Positions 1 to 8,372 of a stretch of 64,000 bases of DNA are shown piece by piece. Position numbers and translations under genes: made by a program. Source of the stretch: Aeromonas enteropelogenes. GTDB lineage: Bacteria; Pseudomonadota; Gammaproteobacteria; Enterobacterales; Aeromonadaceae. The DNA lies in assembly GCF_000819845.1 (NCBI RefSeq), contig NZ_CDCG01000044.1:1-64000 (forward strand), written 5' to 3'. Numbering within the stretch: the stretch's first letter is position 1; each line of letters begins with the position of its first letter. The notes beneath the pieces were generated by a model that worked only from the letters and a program-made list of their open reading frames with translations, did not search any database and was not told where the DNA came from.

Positions 1-292
1 CCAGATAGGGAAGGCTTTTTTGCTTTCTGGCATTTGCGAACGGGAATAAGGAAAGAAGAGAAAACTGCAGGACTGCGATTTGCCACTGGCAACACCCTCC
101 CGGCTTGCAGTCTCTTATGCTTGAGCCGGACGGTGTCCGTCCAGTCAGAGAGTTGCTTGCTGCTGGCTTCTCAAACCCTGGCCTCAGGGAAGCATCGACT
201 TTTCCCTATTCCTCTGCAGCCGTAAAAAAGCCTTCCCGATGGAAGGCTTTTTATCTTCATTTTGTACTGGTTAATACAGATATTCGGTTCTT
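1..292. other. Non-coding left edge, downstream of yijD
   Basis: I find no convincing gene here. The first bases (9-21) look like the right arm and T-tract of a terminator whose left half lies outside the window, and the same GGAAGGCTTTTT string recurs at 241-252. The rest shows no codon bias and no tRNA or rRNA signature. Confidence 0.6.
225..252. terminator. Bidirectional rho-independent terminator after yijD
   Basis: A 12-bp stem (AAAAAGCCTTCC, loop CGAT, then GGAAGGCTTTTT) has T-runs on both strands. On the minus strand it lies 40 nt beyond the yijD stop codon, so it probably ends the fabR-yijD transcript. Confidence 0.85.
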
Positions 293-658
293 TCAGGCTT
301 TCTCTTTCTTGCCAAAACTCAGGCCCAGCTTGATGGAAAGGGCGGCCAATAGCAGCAACATCATGATCAGAGAGAAGAAATTACTGCCCATATCCGGGTA
401 TTGCACCTTGAGCAGGGCGGAATGACCAAATACACCGATAAAGAAGCAAAGCAGGGTACATATCGGGGTATTGCCCACCATGGGCTCCTGTCGATAGTGC
501 AAAAACAGTTGATAGGCTGCCAGCACAAAAGCGATGAGAGGATAGAGGGAGAAGGGAACTTGCGAGTTGGTCAGCACAGCCAGCGATGCATCTCCGCAGA
601 TGCCAGTTAGCAGTGCCAGTATGAGAGGCTTTTTCGGGATCATGAGCTGTTCATGCAT
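293..658 (-). CDS. yijD: YijD family (DUF1422) inner-membrane protein
   Basis: About 121 residues, close to the roughly 119 of E. coli YijD. There are four hydrophobic stretches (about residues 9-25, 31-50, 63-82 and 96-114), so it is a small integral inner-membrane protein of unknown function. I place the start at 658 because GGAG lies 6 nt upstream of that ATG; the in-frame ATGs upstream would overlap fabR. It follows fabR by 19 nt on the same strand, the pairing known from E. coli, and the two are probably co-transcribed. Confidence 0.88.
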   Translation of the reverse strand: MHEQLMIPKKPLILALLTGICGDASLAVLTNSQVPFSLYPLIAFVLAAYQLFLHYRQEPMVGNTPICTLLCFFIGVFGHSALLKVQYPDMGSNFFSLIMMLLLLAALSIKLGLSFGKKEKA

Positions 659-677
659 ATCGTTCTCCATCCAATGG

Positions 678-1310
678 TTATGAGTGAGGGGCATGGCGTT
701 TCTGGTTTTGAACCTCGGCACCCATGGCGATCATTCGCAGCTGGCGAATCGTACGCTCGGAGAGCGCACGGCACTCCTCGCTGGTCATGTCGAGGGCATC
801 TGCCCCGGCGCTGAATACGATGGTGACCATGGCTTCGGCCTGAATATAGGCGTCTTCTCGCGGGGCCTGAGTGGTGGCCTCAAGGTAGTCGGTCAGCTCG
901 GCAATGAAGTGCTGGATCTCGCGTGCCACGGCTTGGCGGAATGCGGCCGAGGTGCCTGAGCGTTCCCGCAACAGTAGCCGGAAAATGTTGGGGTTGTTCT
1001 CGACGAACTCCATAAAGGTCTGCACCGAGGTGCTGATGACGCTGCCGCCACCGGCAATGCGTTGACGGGCCTGGCGCATCAGCTGACGCAGAGTCAGGCC
1101 GCCTTCGTCCACCAGGGTCAATCCCAGCTCCTCCATATCGCGGAAGTGGCGATAAAAGGAGGTCGGGGCTATGCCGGCCTCTCGGGCGACCTCCCGCAGG
1201 CTGAGATTGGAGAAACTACGGTTGGCGCACAGTTGGCTGAATGCAGCATCGATCAATGTACGCCGGGTCTTTTCTTTTTGTTGAGCGCGAATACCCACGA
1301 AATCTGTCAC
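678..1310 (-). CDS. fabR: HTH-type transcriptional repressor FabR
   Basis: TetR-family regulator of 210 residues. The N-terminal helix-turn-helix region (about residues 15-60: [30 protein letters not shown]) and the core [15 protein letters not shown] are nearly identical to E. coli FabR, which represses fabA/fabB in response to unsaturated acyl groups and so balances membrane lipids. The tail differs from the E. coli protein. It is the first gene of a two-gene unit with yijD. No FabR operator is expected here, because the family's targets are elsewhere. Confidence 0.93.
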   Translation of the reverse strand: MTDFVGIRAQQKEKTRRTLIDAAFSQLCANRSFSNLSLREVAREAGIAPTSFYRHFRDMEELGLTLVDEGGLTLRQLMRQARQRIAGGGSVISTSVQTFMEFVENNPNIFRLLLRERSGTSAAFRQAVAREIQHFIAELTDYLEATTQAPREDAYIQAEAMVTIVFSAGADALDMTSEECRALSERTIRQLRMIAMGAEVQNQKRHAPHS

Positions 1311-1529
1311 CTTCAGCTTGTCGAGGCCAGATGATAACCCGAAGGCGTCTCAGGATCAGGTTTGTATCCTATTTTTTTGCCAGCGAGCGCGTCCTCTTGT
1401 TGGCGTCGGGGACTATGAGTCATGGTCCTCGCGATGAGGGATTCGGTGCGGCATTTTCTGGCGAAACTTGCCCTTGAGCCTGATATGTCCGTTCTGGAAG
1501 GGCTTGGTTGCAAGAGGCAATCAGTAAAA

Positions 1530-1562
1530 GAGAAAGCCACCAGTTAGGCGGCTTTTTCTTTA
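1530..1562 (-). terminator. Terminator of the 50-residue gene
   Basis: Read on the minus strand this is AAAGCCGCC, loop TAACT, GGTGGCTTT, then CTCTTTT: a 9-bp stem with one G-U pair and a pyrimidine/T tail. It lies just after the small gene that ends at 1598. Confidence 0.7.
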
Positions 1563-1597
1563 CGTGATATGTGCCGTTTACCTTGCCTGAAGGTGGA

Positions 1598-1750
1598 TTA
1601 TTCCGGCATATCCTGCTCTTGCAGTGCACTTAGGGTCTGTTGTTCCAGCTGGCTGAGGCCCAGTTGCTCACAAGCCTGCTCAAAACTGATCCCCAAATGG
1701 CACATCATGATATCGATCGCAGGCAGATAGTTTTTCATAGCTTCTTCCAT
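1598..1750 (-). CDS. Small conserved-looking protein, 50 aa, function unknown
   Basis: This is an open frame of 50 codons starting MEEAMKNYLPAIDIMM and ending LQEQDMPE. Three things support it: a near-perfect ribosome binding site (GGAGGATCACC before the ATG), its own terminator downstream (1530-1562), and an acidic, helical composition (CHLGISFEQACEQLGLS resembles a helix-turn-helix-like small fold). It is monocistronic, between fabR and yhhN. I do not recognise the family. The two cysteines and MMCH are noted without assigning metal binding. Confidence 0.72.
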   Translation of the reverse strand: MEEAMKNYLPAIDIMMCHLGISFEQACEQLGLSQLEQQTLSALQEQDMPE

Positions 1751-1924
1751 GGTGATCCTCCGAACCCGTCTCTTATGCCCTGAGTGACTCGGGGCTGCAA
1801 TTAGACTTTAGGCTTAGTCCGCTCGTTTGATAACCCCCTGCCACAGCGGACGACTATTTGTTAATCTACTCAATGAGATAGAATGGTTTCCGTATGGCAG
1901 CGAGCATCAGGTAAGGGGCAGGGC

Positions 1925-2551
1925 ATGTTATTGAGTTTCTTGATCATCGCATCCGGTTGGTGGCATATCCGCGCCGCCTATGGTGCTGATTATCGCCAGT
2001 TTTATCTCAGCAAGCCGCTGACCATGCTGTTTATCATCGCGCTGGCATTCGGTTACCAGGGTTATGATCACGATGGATCCCACGCCTGGATCCTGCTTGG
2101 GCTCTGTCTCTCGCTGGCGGGTGATGTGTTGCTGATGCTGCCGGCAGATCGTTTCGTTGCGGGGTTGGCGGCATTTCTTGTCGCGCATCTCTGTTACATC
2201 GTCGGTTTTGCCCAAGGTCCCTTGTTGCTCAATCTGGTGGATGGGCTTTTGCTGTTGCTGGTCGCCGGCATGGTGTTTGGTGTCTTGTGGAGCAAGCTGG
2301 GGGAGATGCGGATCCCTGTCTTCTGCTACATGTTGGTGATCATCTGCATGGCCTGGGTGGCAGCCGGTGCCTGGCATGCTTCTCTGACCGCAGGCAGTGC
2401 CGCAGCTCTTGTGGGGGCACTGATGTTCCTCTTCTCAGATACTATGCTGGCACTCGATCGCTTCCGCCGCCCCTTCCCCCAGGCTCGGGCTTGGATCATG
2501 AGCAGCTATTTTGCGGCGCAATTCCTGATAGCCGGGTCGCTGGCGGGCTGA
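1925..2551 (+). CDS. yhhN: Lysoplasmalogenase / YhhN (TMEM86) family membrane protein
   Basis: 208 residues from the ATG at 1925, the length of E. coli YhhN. That ATG has AAGGGG about 6 nt upstream; an upstream in-frame ATG at 1883 lacks a good site. The protein is almost entirely hydrophobic, with about eight membrane segments. The family motifs LSKPLTMLFI, LCLSLAGDVLLMLP and FLFSDTMLAL carry the conserved aspartates. Eukaryotic TMEM86 members hydrolyse lysoplasmalogens; the bacterial substrate is not settled, so the enzymatic role is inferred. Confidence 0.85.
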   Translation: MLLSFLIIASGWWHIRAAYGADYRQFYLSKPLTMLFIIALAFGYQGYDHDGSHAWILLGLCLSLAGDVLLMLPADRFVAGLAAFLVAHLCYIVGFAQGPLLLNLVDGLLLLLVAGMVFGVLWSKLGEMRIPVFCYMLVIICMAWVAAGAWHASLTAGSAAALVGALMFLFSDTMLALDRFRRPFPQARAWIMSSYFAAQFLIAGSLAG

Positions 2552-2568
2552 GTATTACCGCTAACACA

Positions 2569-2590
2569 AAACGGGCCCAAGGGCCCGTTT
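2569..2590. terminator. Bidirectional terminator between yhhN and emrB
   Basis: A perfect 10-bp stem (AAACGGGCCC, loop AA, GGGCCCGTTT) separates two convergent genes and serves both strands. Confidence 0.85.
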
Positions 2591-2602
2591 CTGATTAGGG
2601 CA

Positions 2603-4156
2603 TCATGCTTCTATCGGTTCGGCATCAGCTGCCCTGGGGGCTGGTTGCTTGAGCAGCAACATCAGGCCGCTGGCGATCAGCAGGAAGATGCCCATCACAT
2701 AGAACACCTGGTTGTAGGCCATGATGGCCGCCTCGCGGCTGATGGTATTCGACAGCATGGTCTGGGCTTGTTGCCTGGCCAGCTCCGGGCCAGAACCTTG
2801 TGCCATCATGCTCTGGGTCAGCTGCAGCAGATAGTTCTGTCCCTCTATGCTGCTGGCGGCCAGGGTACTGCTGATCTGGCTGACATGGACCCGGGTATCG
2901 TTGTCGATCATGGTCGCTATGATGGCGATGCCAAAGGCGCCCCCCAGGTTGCGCAATACGTTGAGCAGGGTAGAAGAGGAGGGGATTTCGTCATGGGTCA
3001 GGCTGGCGGTCGCCACCAGCGAGAGCGGCACCATGATGAAGGGCTGGCCCAGCGCCCGCACGATGAGCGACTGGATCAGCTGGGGGCCGGCATAGTCGGC
3101 GCTCATGTTGACGTTCATAAAGCAACTGGCGGCGAACACCAGAAAGCCGAAGCTCACCAGATAGCGCGGATCTATCTTGTGGGTCAGCCTGGGCACCAGC
3201 GGCAGCACCAGCAATTGTGGCAGGCCCATCCACATCAACACTTCCCCTATCTCCAGCGCGTTGTAGTTGTGGATCTGGGTCATGTAGAGCGGTAGCACAT
3301 AGATGGAGCCCATCAGTGCCATGCCAAGCACCAGATAGGCAAAGCAGGCCAGGGCGAAACGCGGGTTGTGCAGCAGTCTCAGATTGACCAGTGGATGGCG
3401 TCTGAGCAGTTGACTGATGACGAAGAACACCAGCGCGACCACAGAGATGGCGGTGAGTCGCACGATGAAGCTGGAACCGAACCAGTCCTCCCTGTTGCCC
3501 TCTTCCAGCACCACTTCCAGCAGACCCAGCCCCACCGCCATGGTGACGATGCCGACGAGATCCACTCGCTTGATCACCCCCCAGTCCACCGGCTGCTTGT
3601 CCAGTCCGTGGGCCAGCATCGCCAGCACCAGCAGACCGGGTGGCACATTGAGGTAGAAGATGTAGTGCCAGGACATCTGTTCGGTCAGCCAGCCACCCAG
3701 GGTCGGGCCGATGGCGGGGGCGAAGGTGGCGCACAGGCCGAACAGCGCCATGCCGGTGGCTCTCTTCTGCAGGGGCAGCAGAGTCACGATGAGCGAGAAG
3801 GCCATGGGGATCAGCGCCCCTCCGGTGAAGCCCTGCAGCGCACGGAAGATGATCATGCTGGTGAGGTTCCAGCTGAACGAGCAGAGCACGGAGGCGATGA
3901 TGAAGGCCCCAGTGGTCCACAGCAGGTAGCGCCGCACGCTCAGCCCCCGGCTCAACCAGCCGCTCAGCGGGATGGCGATCATCTCCGCCACCAGATAGGA
4001 GGTGGAGATCCAGGAGCTCTCGCTCAGGGTCGCCGACAGGGCCCCCTGAATGTCTTTCAAAGAGGCATTGGTGATCTGGATGTCGAGGATGGCCATGAAG
4101 GCACCGATAAGGCCCCCCATGACCGCGATCCAGTTGCGGCGTGGAATAGGTTCCAT
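2603..4156 (-). CDS. emrB: DHA2-family multidrug efflux MFS permease (EmrB-like)
   Basis: 517 residues with 14 predicted membrane segments. It carries DHA2 hallmarks: the N-terminal GAFMAILDIQITNASL (motif D1), the SWISTSYLVAEMIAIPLSGW segment of the EmrB/QacA family, and the motif C-like GFTGGALIPMAFSL. With its EmrA partner it would export hydrophobic drugs or proton uncouplers across both membranes through TolC. Its ATG overlaps the emrA stop (TGATG), so the two are translationally coupled. The real substrate cannot be told from sequence. Confidence 0.9.
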   Translation of the reverse strand: MEPIPRRNWIAVMGGLIGAFMAILDIQITNASLKDIQGALSATLSESSWISTSYLVAEMIAIPLSGWLSRGLSVRRYLLWTTGAFIIASVLCSFSWNLTSMIIFRALQGFTGGALIPMAFSLIVTLLPLQKRATGMALFGLCATFAPAIGPTLGGWLTEQMSWHYIFYLNVPPGLLVLAMLAHGLDKQPVDWGVIKRVDLVGIVTMAVGLGLLEVVLEEGNREDWFGSSFIVRLTAISVVALVFFVISQLLRRHPLVNLRLLHNPRFALACFAYLVLGMALMGSIYVLPLYMTQIHNYNALEIGEVLMWMGLPQLLVLPLVPRLTHKIDPRYLVSFGFLVFAASCFMNVNMSADYAGPQLIQSLIVRALGQPFIMVPLSLVATASLTHDEIPSSSTLLNVLRNLGGAFGIAIIATMIDNDTRVHVSQISSTLAASSIEGQNYLLQLTQSMMAQGSGPELARQQAQTMLSNTISREAAIMAYNQVFYVMGIFLLIASGLMLLLKQPAPRAADAEPIEA

Positions 4157-5208
4157 CAGTTGGCCGCAACCAGAGGTTCGGGAGTGCGGGTGTCCACTAT
4201 CACTTCGGTGGAGAGGCCTGGGCGCAGCTTGCCTGTCAGGGGACCCGGCTCGGGGATGCGGATCTTGACCGGCACTCGTTGCACGATTTTGGTGAAGTTA
4301 CCGGTGGCGTTTTCCGGCGGCAGCAGCGCGAACTTGGCGCCGGTAGCGGGTGCCAGGCTATCGATGATCCCCTCGATTGGCTGATCCGGATAGGCATCCA
4401 GGATCACTTCCACTTTTTGTCCGGGTTGCATGTGAGCGAGCTGGGTCTCCTTGAAGTTGGCCTCGACCCACACCTGCTGCAGCGGCACCAGGCTGGCCAC
4501 CTGCATGCCGGACTGGACGTAGAGCCCTTCCCGCAGGCTGCGTTTGCCGATGATGCCGTCGGCAGGGGCACGCAGTTCGGTGTAGCCAAGCTCCAGCTTG
4601 GCCTGTTCAAGCTGGGCGGAGCTCAATGCCAGCTTGGCCTGATTCTGTTTCGCTTCAGCATCCAGCACCAGCAGCCGTTCACGAGCGGCCTGCAGGGCGG
4701 CCTTGGCTTCCTGCATCTGTGCCTGCGTGACCTGCAGGCTGGCGCGCACTTCGTCCAGACTATCTTGCGAGCTGTAGTGGCGCTGGTTGAGCTGGCCTAT
4801 TCGCTGCACCTGCTGCCGGGCACGCAGTTGCTCGGCTTCGGCGGAGGCGACCCTGGCTTCGGCCTGCTGGATCAGGCTCAACTGCTGGACACGGGTCGCG
4901 GCCAGGTTCTCGATAGTGGCCTGAATAAGGTGAAGATCGGCCTGTGCCTCTGCTACCTGGCTTTGGAACTCGCGATCATCGAGGCGGGCGATCAGCTGAC
5001 CCGCCTTGACCGACTGGTTATCGGTCACCAGCATCTCGCTGATATAACCGGACAGCTTGGAGCTGATCCCGGTCACTTCACTTTGCAAATAGGCGTTGTC
5101 GGTGCTTTCGAAATAGCGGCCATGAAGATACCAGTAACCGGCAAACAGCAGGCCAAGCAGGGCCAGCACCATGGCGGCCAGCAGGGGAATTTTCTTGTGT
5201 TGACTCAT
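4156..5208 (-). CDS. emrA: HlyD-family periplasmic adaptor of an Emr-type efflux pump
   Basis: 350 residues. A short cytoplasmic N-terminus precedes one membrane anchor (about residues 8-24). It is followed by the biotinyl-lipoyl half motif (FESTDNAYLQSEVTGISSKLSG), a long coiled-coil hairpin (about 80-195) rich in Ala, Gln and Glu, the second lipoyl half (LRAPADGIIGKRSLREG) and a beta-barrel. This is the layout of EmrA adaptors that bridge an MFS permease to TolC. The start at 5208 has AGGA 8 nt upstream. It is the first gene of emrAB, divergent from a LysR gene 96 nt away. Confidence 0.9.
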   Translation of the reverse strand: MSQHKKIPLLAAMVLALLGLLFAGYWYLHGRYFESTDNAYLQSEVTGISSKLSGYISEMLVTDNQSVKAGQLIARLDDREFQSQVAEAQADLHLIQATIENLAATRVQQLSLIQQAEARVASAEAEQLRARQQVQRIGQLNQRHYSSQDSLDEVRASLQVTQAQMQEAKAALQAARERLLVLDAEAKQNQAKLALSSAQLEQAKLELGYTELRAPADGIIGKRSLREGLYVQSGMQVASLVPLQQVWVEANFKETQLAHMQPGQKVEVILDAYPDQPIEGIIDSLAPATGAKFALLPPENATGNFTKIVQRVPVKIRIPEPGPLTGKLRPGLSTEVIVDTRTPEPLVAAN

Positions 5209-5304
5209 CGGGGGGATTCCTGAACTTAAGAGACGCAGGCTAACACCGGCCAACTGTTTCGATTAGTATCAGGTTATGAGAATAACTGTCTCATTGGTGA
5301 AACA

Positions 5305-6207
5305 ATGGATCTCAATGCCGCATTAATCCTGGTTCGTATCGTCGACAAGGGATCTTTTACCGCCGCCGCCCAGGAGCTGGGGATGACCAAGGCGATGGTA
5401 AGCCGACGCATTGCCGAGCTGGAGCGTCGGCTCGGCGTGCGCTTGCTCTATCGCTCCACCCGCCAGCTCACGCTGACGGAAGAGGGAGAGCAATATTACC
5501 AGCGCTGCAGCAAGGCGGTGGATGCCCTGACGGAGGCCGAGCTGATGCTGAGCGCCCGCCAGCAGGAGGTGACCGGCACCCTCAAGCTGGCCGTACCTAT
5601 CGAGACCGGGCAACTGGTAGTCGGTCGCATGGTCGCCAAATTTCTGCAGCGCTATCCCGCCATGCAGGTGGAGCTGGAGTTGACCAACCGGATCCTGGAC
5701 CCCATCAGCGAGGGACTCGACGCCGTGGTGCGGGTGGGGGACATGAGCAATTCCAATCTGGCGGCGCGTCGGCTCTGGAGTACCGAGCGGCTGCTCTGTG
5801 CCAGTCCGGACTATCTGGCTCGCAGTCCGGCGATCGCCCGGCCGGAGGACTTGCTCCGCCATGAGCGGGTGGCGGTCAGCAGCGGTTTTCTGGCGTCCCA
5901 CTGGTGTTTTGAACGGGATAGCAGAGAGGTTCTGGTTGACCCCCCATCCCGTTTTCGGGTTAATAATATTACCTGCGCCAGGGAGGCCGCAAAGGCGGGG
6001 CTGGGGCTTGCTTCGTTACCCGCTATGCTCTGTCTGGAGGAGCTGGAACGCGGTGAACTGGTCTCCCTGCTGCCTGAGTGGCAACAGCCGAGAGTACCCA
6101 TCTATCTGTTGTTTCCGGAGCGGCGCCTGATGCCGCGCAAGTTGCGGGCGTTTATCGATTTCATGGTGGAGAACGGTGTCGAGTTCGGCATCGACAAGCT
6201 GCTGTAA
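5305..6207 (+). CDS. LysR-family regulator, likely controls emrAB
   Basis: 300 residues. The N-terminal winged helix-turn-helix (residues 1-60: MDLNAALILVRIVDKGSFTAAAQELGMTK..MVSRRIAELERRLGVRLLYRSTR) is followed by a substrate-binding domain of the CrgA/AaeR type (LAVPIETGQLVVGRM, GLDAVVRVGDM). LysR regulators usually act on the divergent neighbour, so emrAB is the natural target; this is inference. The 96-nt gap shared with emrA should hold both promoters. The inducer is unknown. Confidence 0.88.
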   Translation: MDLNAALILVRIVDKGSFTAAAQELGMTKAMVSRRIAELERRLGVRLLYRSTRQLTLTEEGEQYYQRCSKAVDALTEAELMLSARQQEVTGTLKLAVPIETGQLVVGRMVAKFLQRYPAMQVELELTNRILDPISEGLDAVVRVGDMSNSNLAARRLWSTERLLCASPDYLARSPAIARPEDLLRHERVAVSSGFLASHWCFERDSREVLVDPPSRFRVNNITCAREAAKAGLGLASLPAMLCLEELERGELVSLLPEWQQPRVPIYLLFPERRLMPRKLRAFIDFMVENGVEFGIDKLL

Positions 6208-6216
6208 GGGGGACCT

Positions 6217-6531
6217 ATGGAAAACTGGATCAACCTCTATCGCGCCTCCCACTCTCTTGAAGCCCACGCGCTCAAGGGGGCGCTGGAAGTGGAAGGGGTC
6301 ATGGTGCGCCTCAGTGGCGAGGGGCTGTCAGGCGCATTGGGCGAGCTGCCAGTCGATCTGCTTCAGGTCACCCTGATGGTGCGAGCCGAGGATCGCAGCA
6401 AGGCCGGCAGAGTCATCGAGCGTTACCAGCAACGTCAGGGCAACGGCTGGCTCTGTGGTCAATGCGGGGAGGAAAATGGCGCCAACTTTGATGTCTGCTG
6501 GCGCTGTCATCACGATCCCCATGACGGTTGA
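6217..6531 (+). CDS. DUF2007 protein with C-terminal zinc ribbon
   Basis: 104 residues. The N-terminal half (WINLYRASHSLEAHALKGALEVEGVMVRLSGEG) is the DUF2007 (putative signal-transducing, PII-like ferredoxin fold) domain, seen in small proteins such as E. coli YaeQ-neighbour and pseudomonad paralogues. The C-terminus has two CxxC pairs (CGQCGEENGANFDVCWRC), which should bind zinc in a rubredoxin-like knuckle. It sits 9 nt downstream of the LysR gene and is probably co-transcribed with it. The function is unknown. Confidence 0.8.
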   Translation: MENWINLYRASHSLEAHALKGALEVEGVMVRLSGEGLSGALGELPVDLLQVTLMVRAEDRSKAGRVIERYQQRQGNGWLCGQCGEENGANFDVCWRCHHDPHDG

Positions 6532-6536
6532 ACGGG

Positions 6537-7820
6537 CTAGCGCAGGGGGAAGTCGATATCTTCCCCTGCGTGTTCGTCATGATAGGTCGCCATATCCAGT
6601 TCGTTCTCGCTGCGCGCAATCAGCACTGAAACCAGTATATCCCCCGAGACGTTGACGGCGGTGCGCGCCATGTCGAGGATCCGGTCGATCCCGGCGATGA
6701 GCGCCACTCCCTCCAGCGGCAGGCCGACGGCAGTCAGGGTCAGGGTCAGCAGCATCAGACCGGTGCCCGGGGTGCCGGCGGTGCCGATGCTGGCCAGGGT
6801 CGCGATGCTGATGATGGTCAGGTAATCCACTACGTGCAGATCGACACCAAAGGCCTGGGCCACGAACAGGGCGGTGACGCCCTGATAGAGGGCCGTACCA
6901 TCCATGTTGATGGTGGCACCGATGGGCAGCACCTTGGCAGTGATGGCGGAAGAGACCCCCAACCGTTTCTCGGCACAGGCCAGGCTGATGGGCAGGGTGC
7001 TTGAGCTGGAGCTGCTGGTGAAGGCCACGGCCTGGGCATCGACGATGCTCTTGAAGTAGTGCAGCGGATTGAGGTGCGCCAGCAGGAGCAGCAGGGCGCT
7101 GTAAACTCCCAGCACATGCAACAGGCAGCCGAGGTAGACGGCACCGATCACCTTGAACAGCGGCAACAGCAGGTCGATGCCATATTTGCCGATCATCCAG
7201 GCCATCAGGGCACAGACGCCGTAGGGCGCCAGCGCCATCACCATCTGGGTCAGTTTGAACATCCCCTCCGACAACGAACTAAAGAAGCGGATGGCGGGGC
7301 GACCGCGGCGGCCGCTGGCGTTGAGCGCCACGGCGAGGGCCAGGGCGAAGACAAGCACCTGAAGGATCTTGCCATCAACCATGGCCTGGATGGGATTGCT
7401 GGGGACCAGCTGGCTGAGCACTGTGCCCAGAGTCGGTTGCTGCACCATCCCGACCCGTTCATAAGGGCCCATGTCGGCACCCATGCCGGGTTCCAGCAGC
7501 CAGCCCATCATCAGGCCGATGCAGATGGCGATGGCAGTGGAGCCCAGATAGAGGCCGATGGCCTTGCTGCTGATGACATCCAGTTTCTTGCCCTTGAGCA
7601 GGGCGGTGAGGCCGGCGATGACAGAGCAGAAGATGAGGGGCACCATCAGCATCTGGATGGTGTTGACGAACAGCACGCCGATGGGTTTGAGCAGCAGGGC
7701 CTGCTCTTTGAAACCGACTCCGAGGGTGACCCCCAACAGCATGCCGATCAGGGTCTTGAGCCAGAGTGGGCGGCGGGTCCAGATCTGCCAGGGCTTGAAA
7801 GCCTCTCCATGGAACAGCAT
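6537..7820 (-). CDS. Dicarboxylate/amino acid:cation symporter (DAACS family)
   Basis: 427 residues, typical of GltP/DctA/SstT-type carriers. It shows the serine-rich re-entrant hairpin (FTSSSSSSTLPISL), the unwound TM7 motif GATINMDGTALYQG (NMDGT binds Na+ and substrate) and HP2 (GTAGTPGTGLMLLTL). It imports an acidic or small neutral amino acid, or a dicarboxylate, with Na+ or H+. The preference cannot be decided here, so I give no symbol. It is convergent with the DUF2007 gene, with only 5 nt between the stops and no hairpin visible in the gap. Confidence 0.9.
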   Translation of the reverse strand: MLFHGEAFKPWQIWTRRPLWLKTLIGMLLGVTLGVGFKEQALLLKPIGVLFVNTIQMLMVPLIFCSVIAGLTALLKGKKLDVISSKAIGLYLGSTAIAICIGLMMGWLLEPGMGADMGPYERVGMVQQPTLGTVLSQLVPSNPIQAMVDGKILQVLVFALALAVALNASGRRGRPAIRFFSSLSEGMFKLTQMVMALAPYGVCALMAWMIGKYGIDLLLPLFKVIGAVYLGCLLHVLGVYSALLLLLAHLNPLHYFKSIVDAQAVAFTSSSSSSTLPISLACAEKRLGVSSAITAKVLPIGATINMDGTALYQGVTALFVAQAFGVDLHVVDYLTIISIATLASIGTAGTPGTGLMLLTLTLTAVGLPLEGVALIAGIDRILDMARTAVNVSGDILVSVLIARSENELDMATYHDEHAGEDIDFPLR

Positions 7821-7953
7821 GACGCCAATATCCTTATTAATTTGTCTGCAATGGCAAAAGGGGCGCCAGTGTAGCGATCCCCGATGCGGGTTGCCACATT
7901 ATCGACAAAGGAGTCGCCACGACCAGTCTCTTGACCGGGTAATGCGTGATTTA

Positions 7954-7967
7954 TTGGTCTACATCAA
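7954..7967 (+). promoter_or_regulatory. FNR-type site and promoter upstream of yecH
   Basis: TTGGTCTACATCAA matches the FNR consensus TTGAT-N4-ATCAA at nine of ten positions. A TTTAAT -10 hexamer lies at 7990-7995. If transcription starts near 8002 the site is centred at about -41.5, the classic class II activation position. This suggests anaerobic induction of yecH. Confidence 0.6.
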
Positions 7968-8028
7968 GATCCCCGGCGCCCTGACAGGATTTAATGAGCA
8001 TTAAATATGTTCATTAATGAGGTGCAAA

Positions 8029-8274
8029 ATGTCGCAATCGGTACATGGTCACGAAGTGATGGAGATGATGCTGGAGCAGGGCGGACAGTTTACCCGTGCC
8101 AGCCTCAAGCAGGCGATGGCCGAGCGTTTTGGCGAACAGGCGCGTTTTCATACCTGCAGCGCCAGCGAGATGGATGCCGAGGCCCTGATTGACTTCCTGG
8201 CTGCCCGCGGCAAGTTCATCGAGTCCGCCGACGGCTTCCAGACCCACGCCGACAAGATCTGCAACCACGGTTGA
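8029..8274 (+). CDS. yecH: YecH family metal-binding protein
   Basis: 81 residues, matching E. coli YecH almost throughout (SVHGHEVMEMM, ARFHTCSASEMDAEALIDFLAARGKFI, DGFQTHADKICNH). Conserved His and Cys residues (HGHE, FHTCSA, KICNH) are the likely metal ligands. The start at 8029 is chosen because GAGGTG lies 5-6 nt upstream; a second ATG 12 nt earlier has no ribosome binding site. The role is unknown. The upstream FNR box suggests it is made under oxygen limitation. A perfect 8-bp stem (GCGAGCGC/GCGCTCGC, 8281-8302) follows the stop but lacks a T-run. Confidence 0.9.
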   Translation: MSQSVHGHEVMEMMLEQGGQFTRASLKQAMAERFGEQARFHTCSASEMDAEALIDFLAARGKFIESADGFQTHADKICNHG

Positions 8275-8372
8275 CCCTCTGCGAGCGCATCATGGCGCTC
8301 GCTGAATACCTCCCATTTTGCTATATTTCGCCCCTTCTCTTTTTGCTATTCAAGGCGTAGCCAGGGCGTTGT

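Noticed and set aside
3368..4384. A 338-codon open frame antisense to emrB/emrA
   Set aside because: Composition dominated by His, Gln, Asp and Gly, typical of a reverse-strand shadow.
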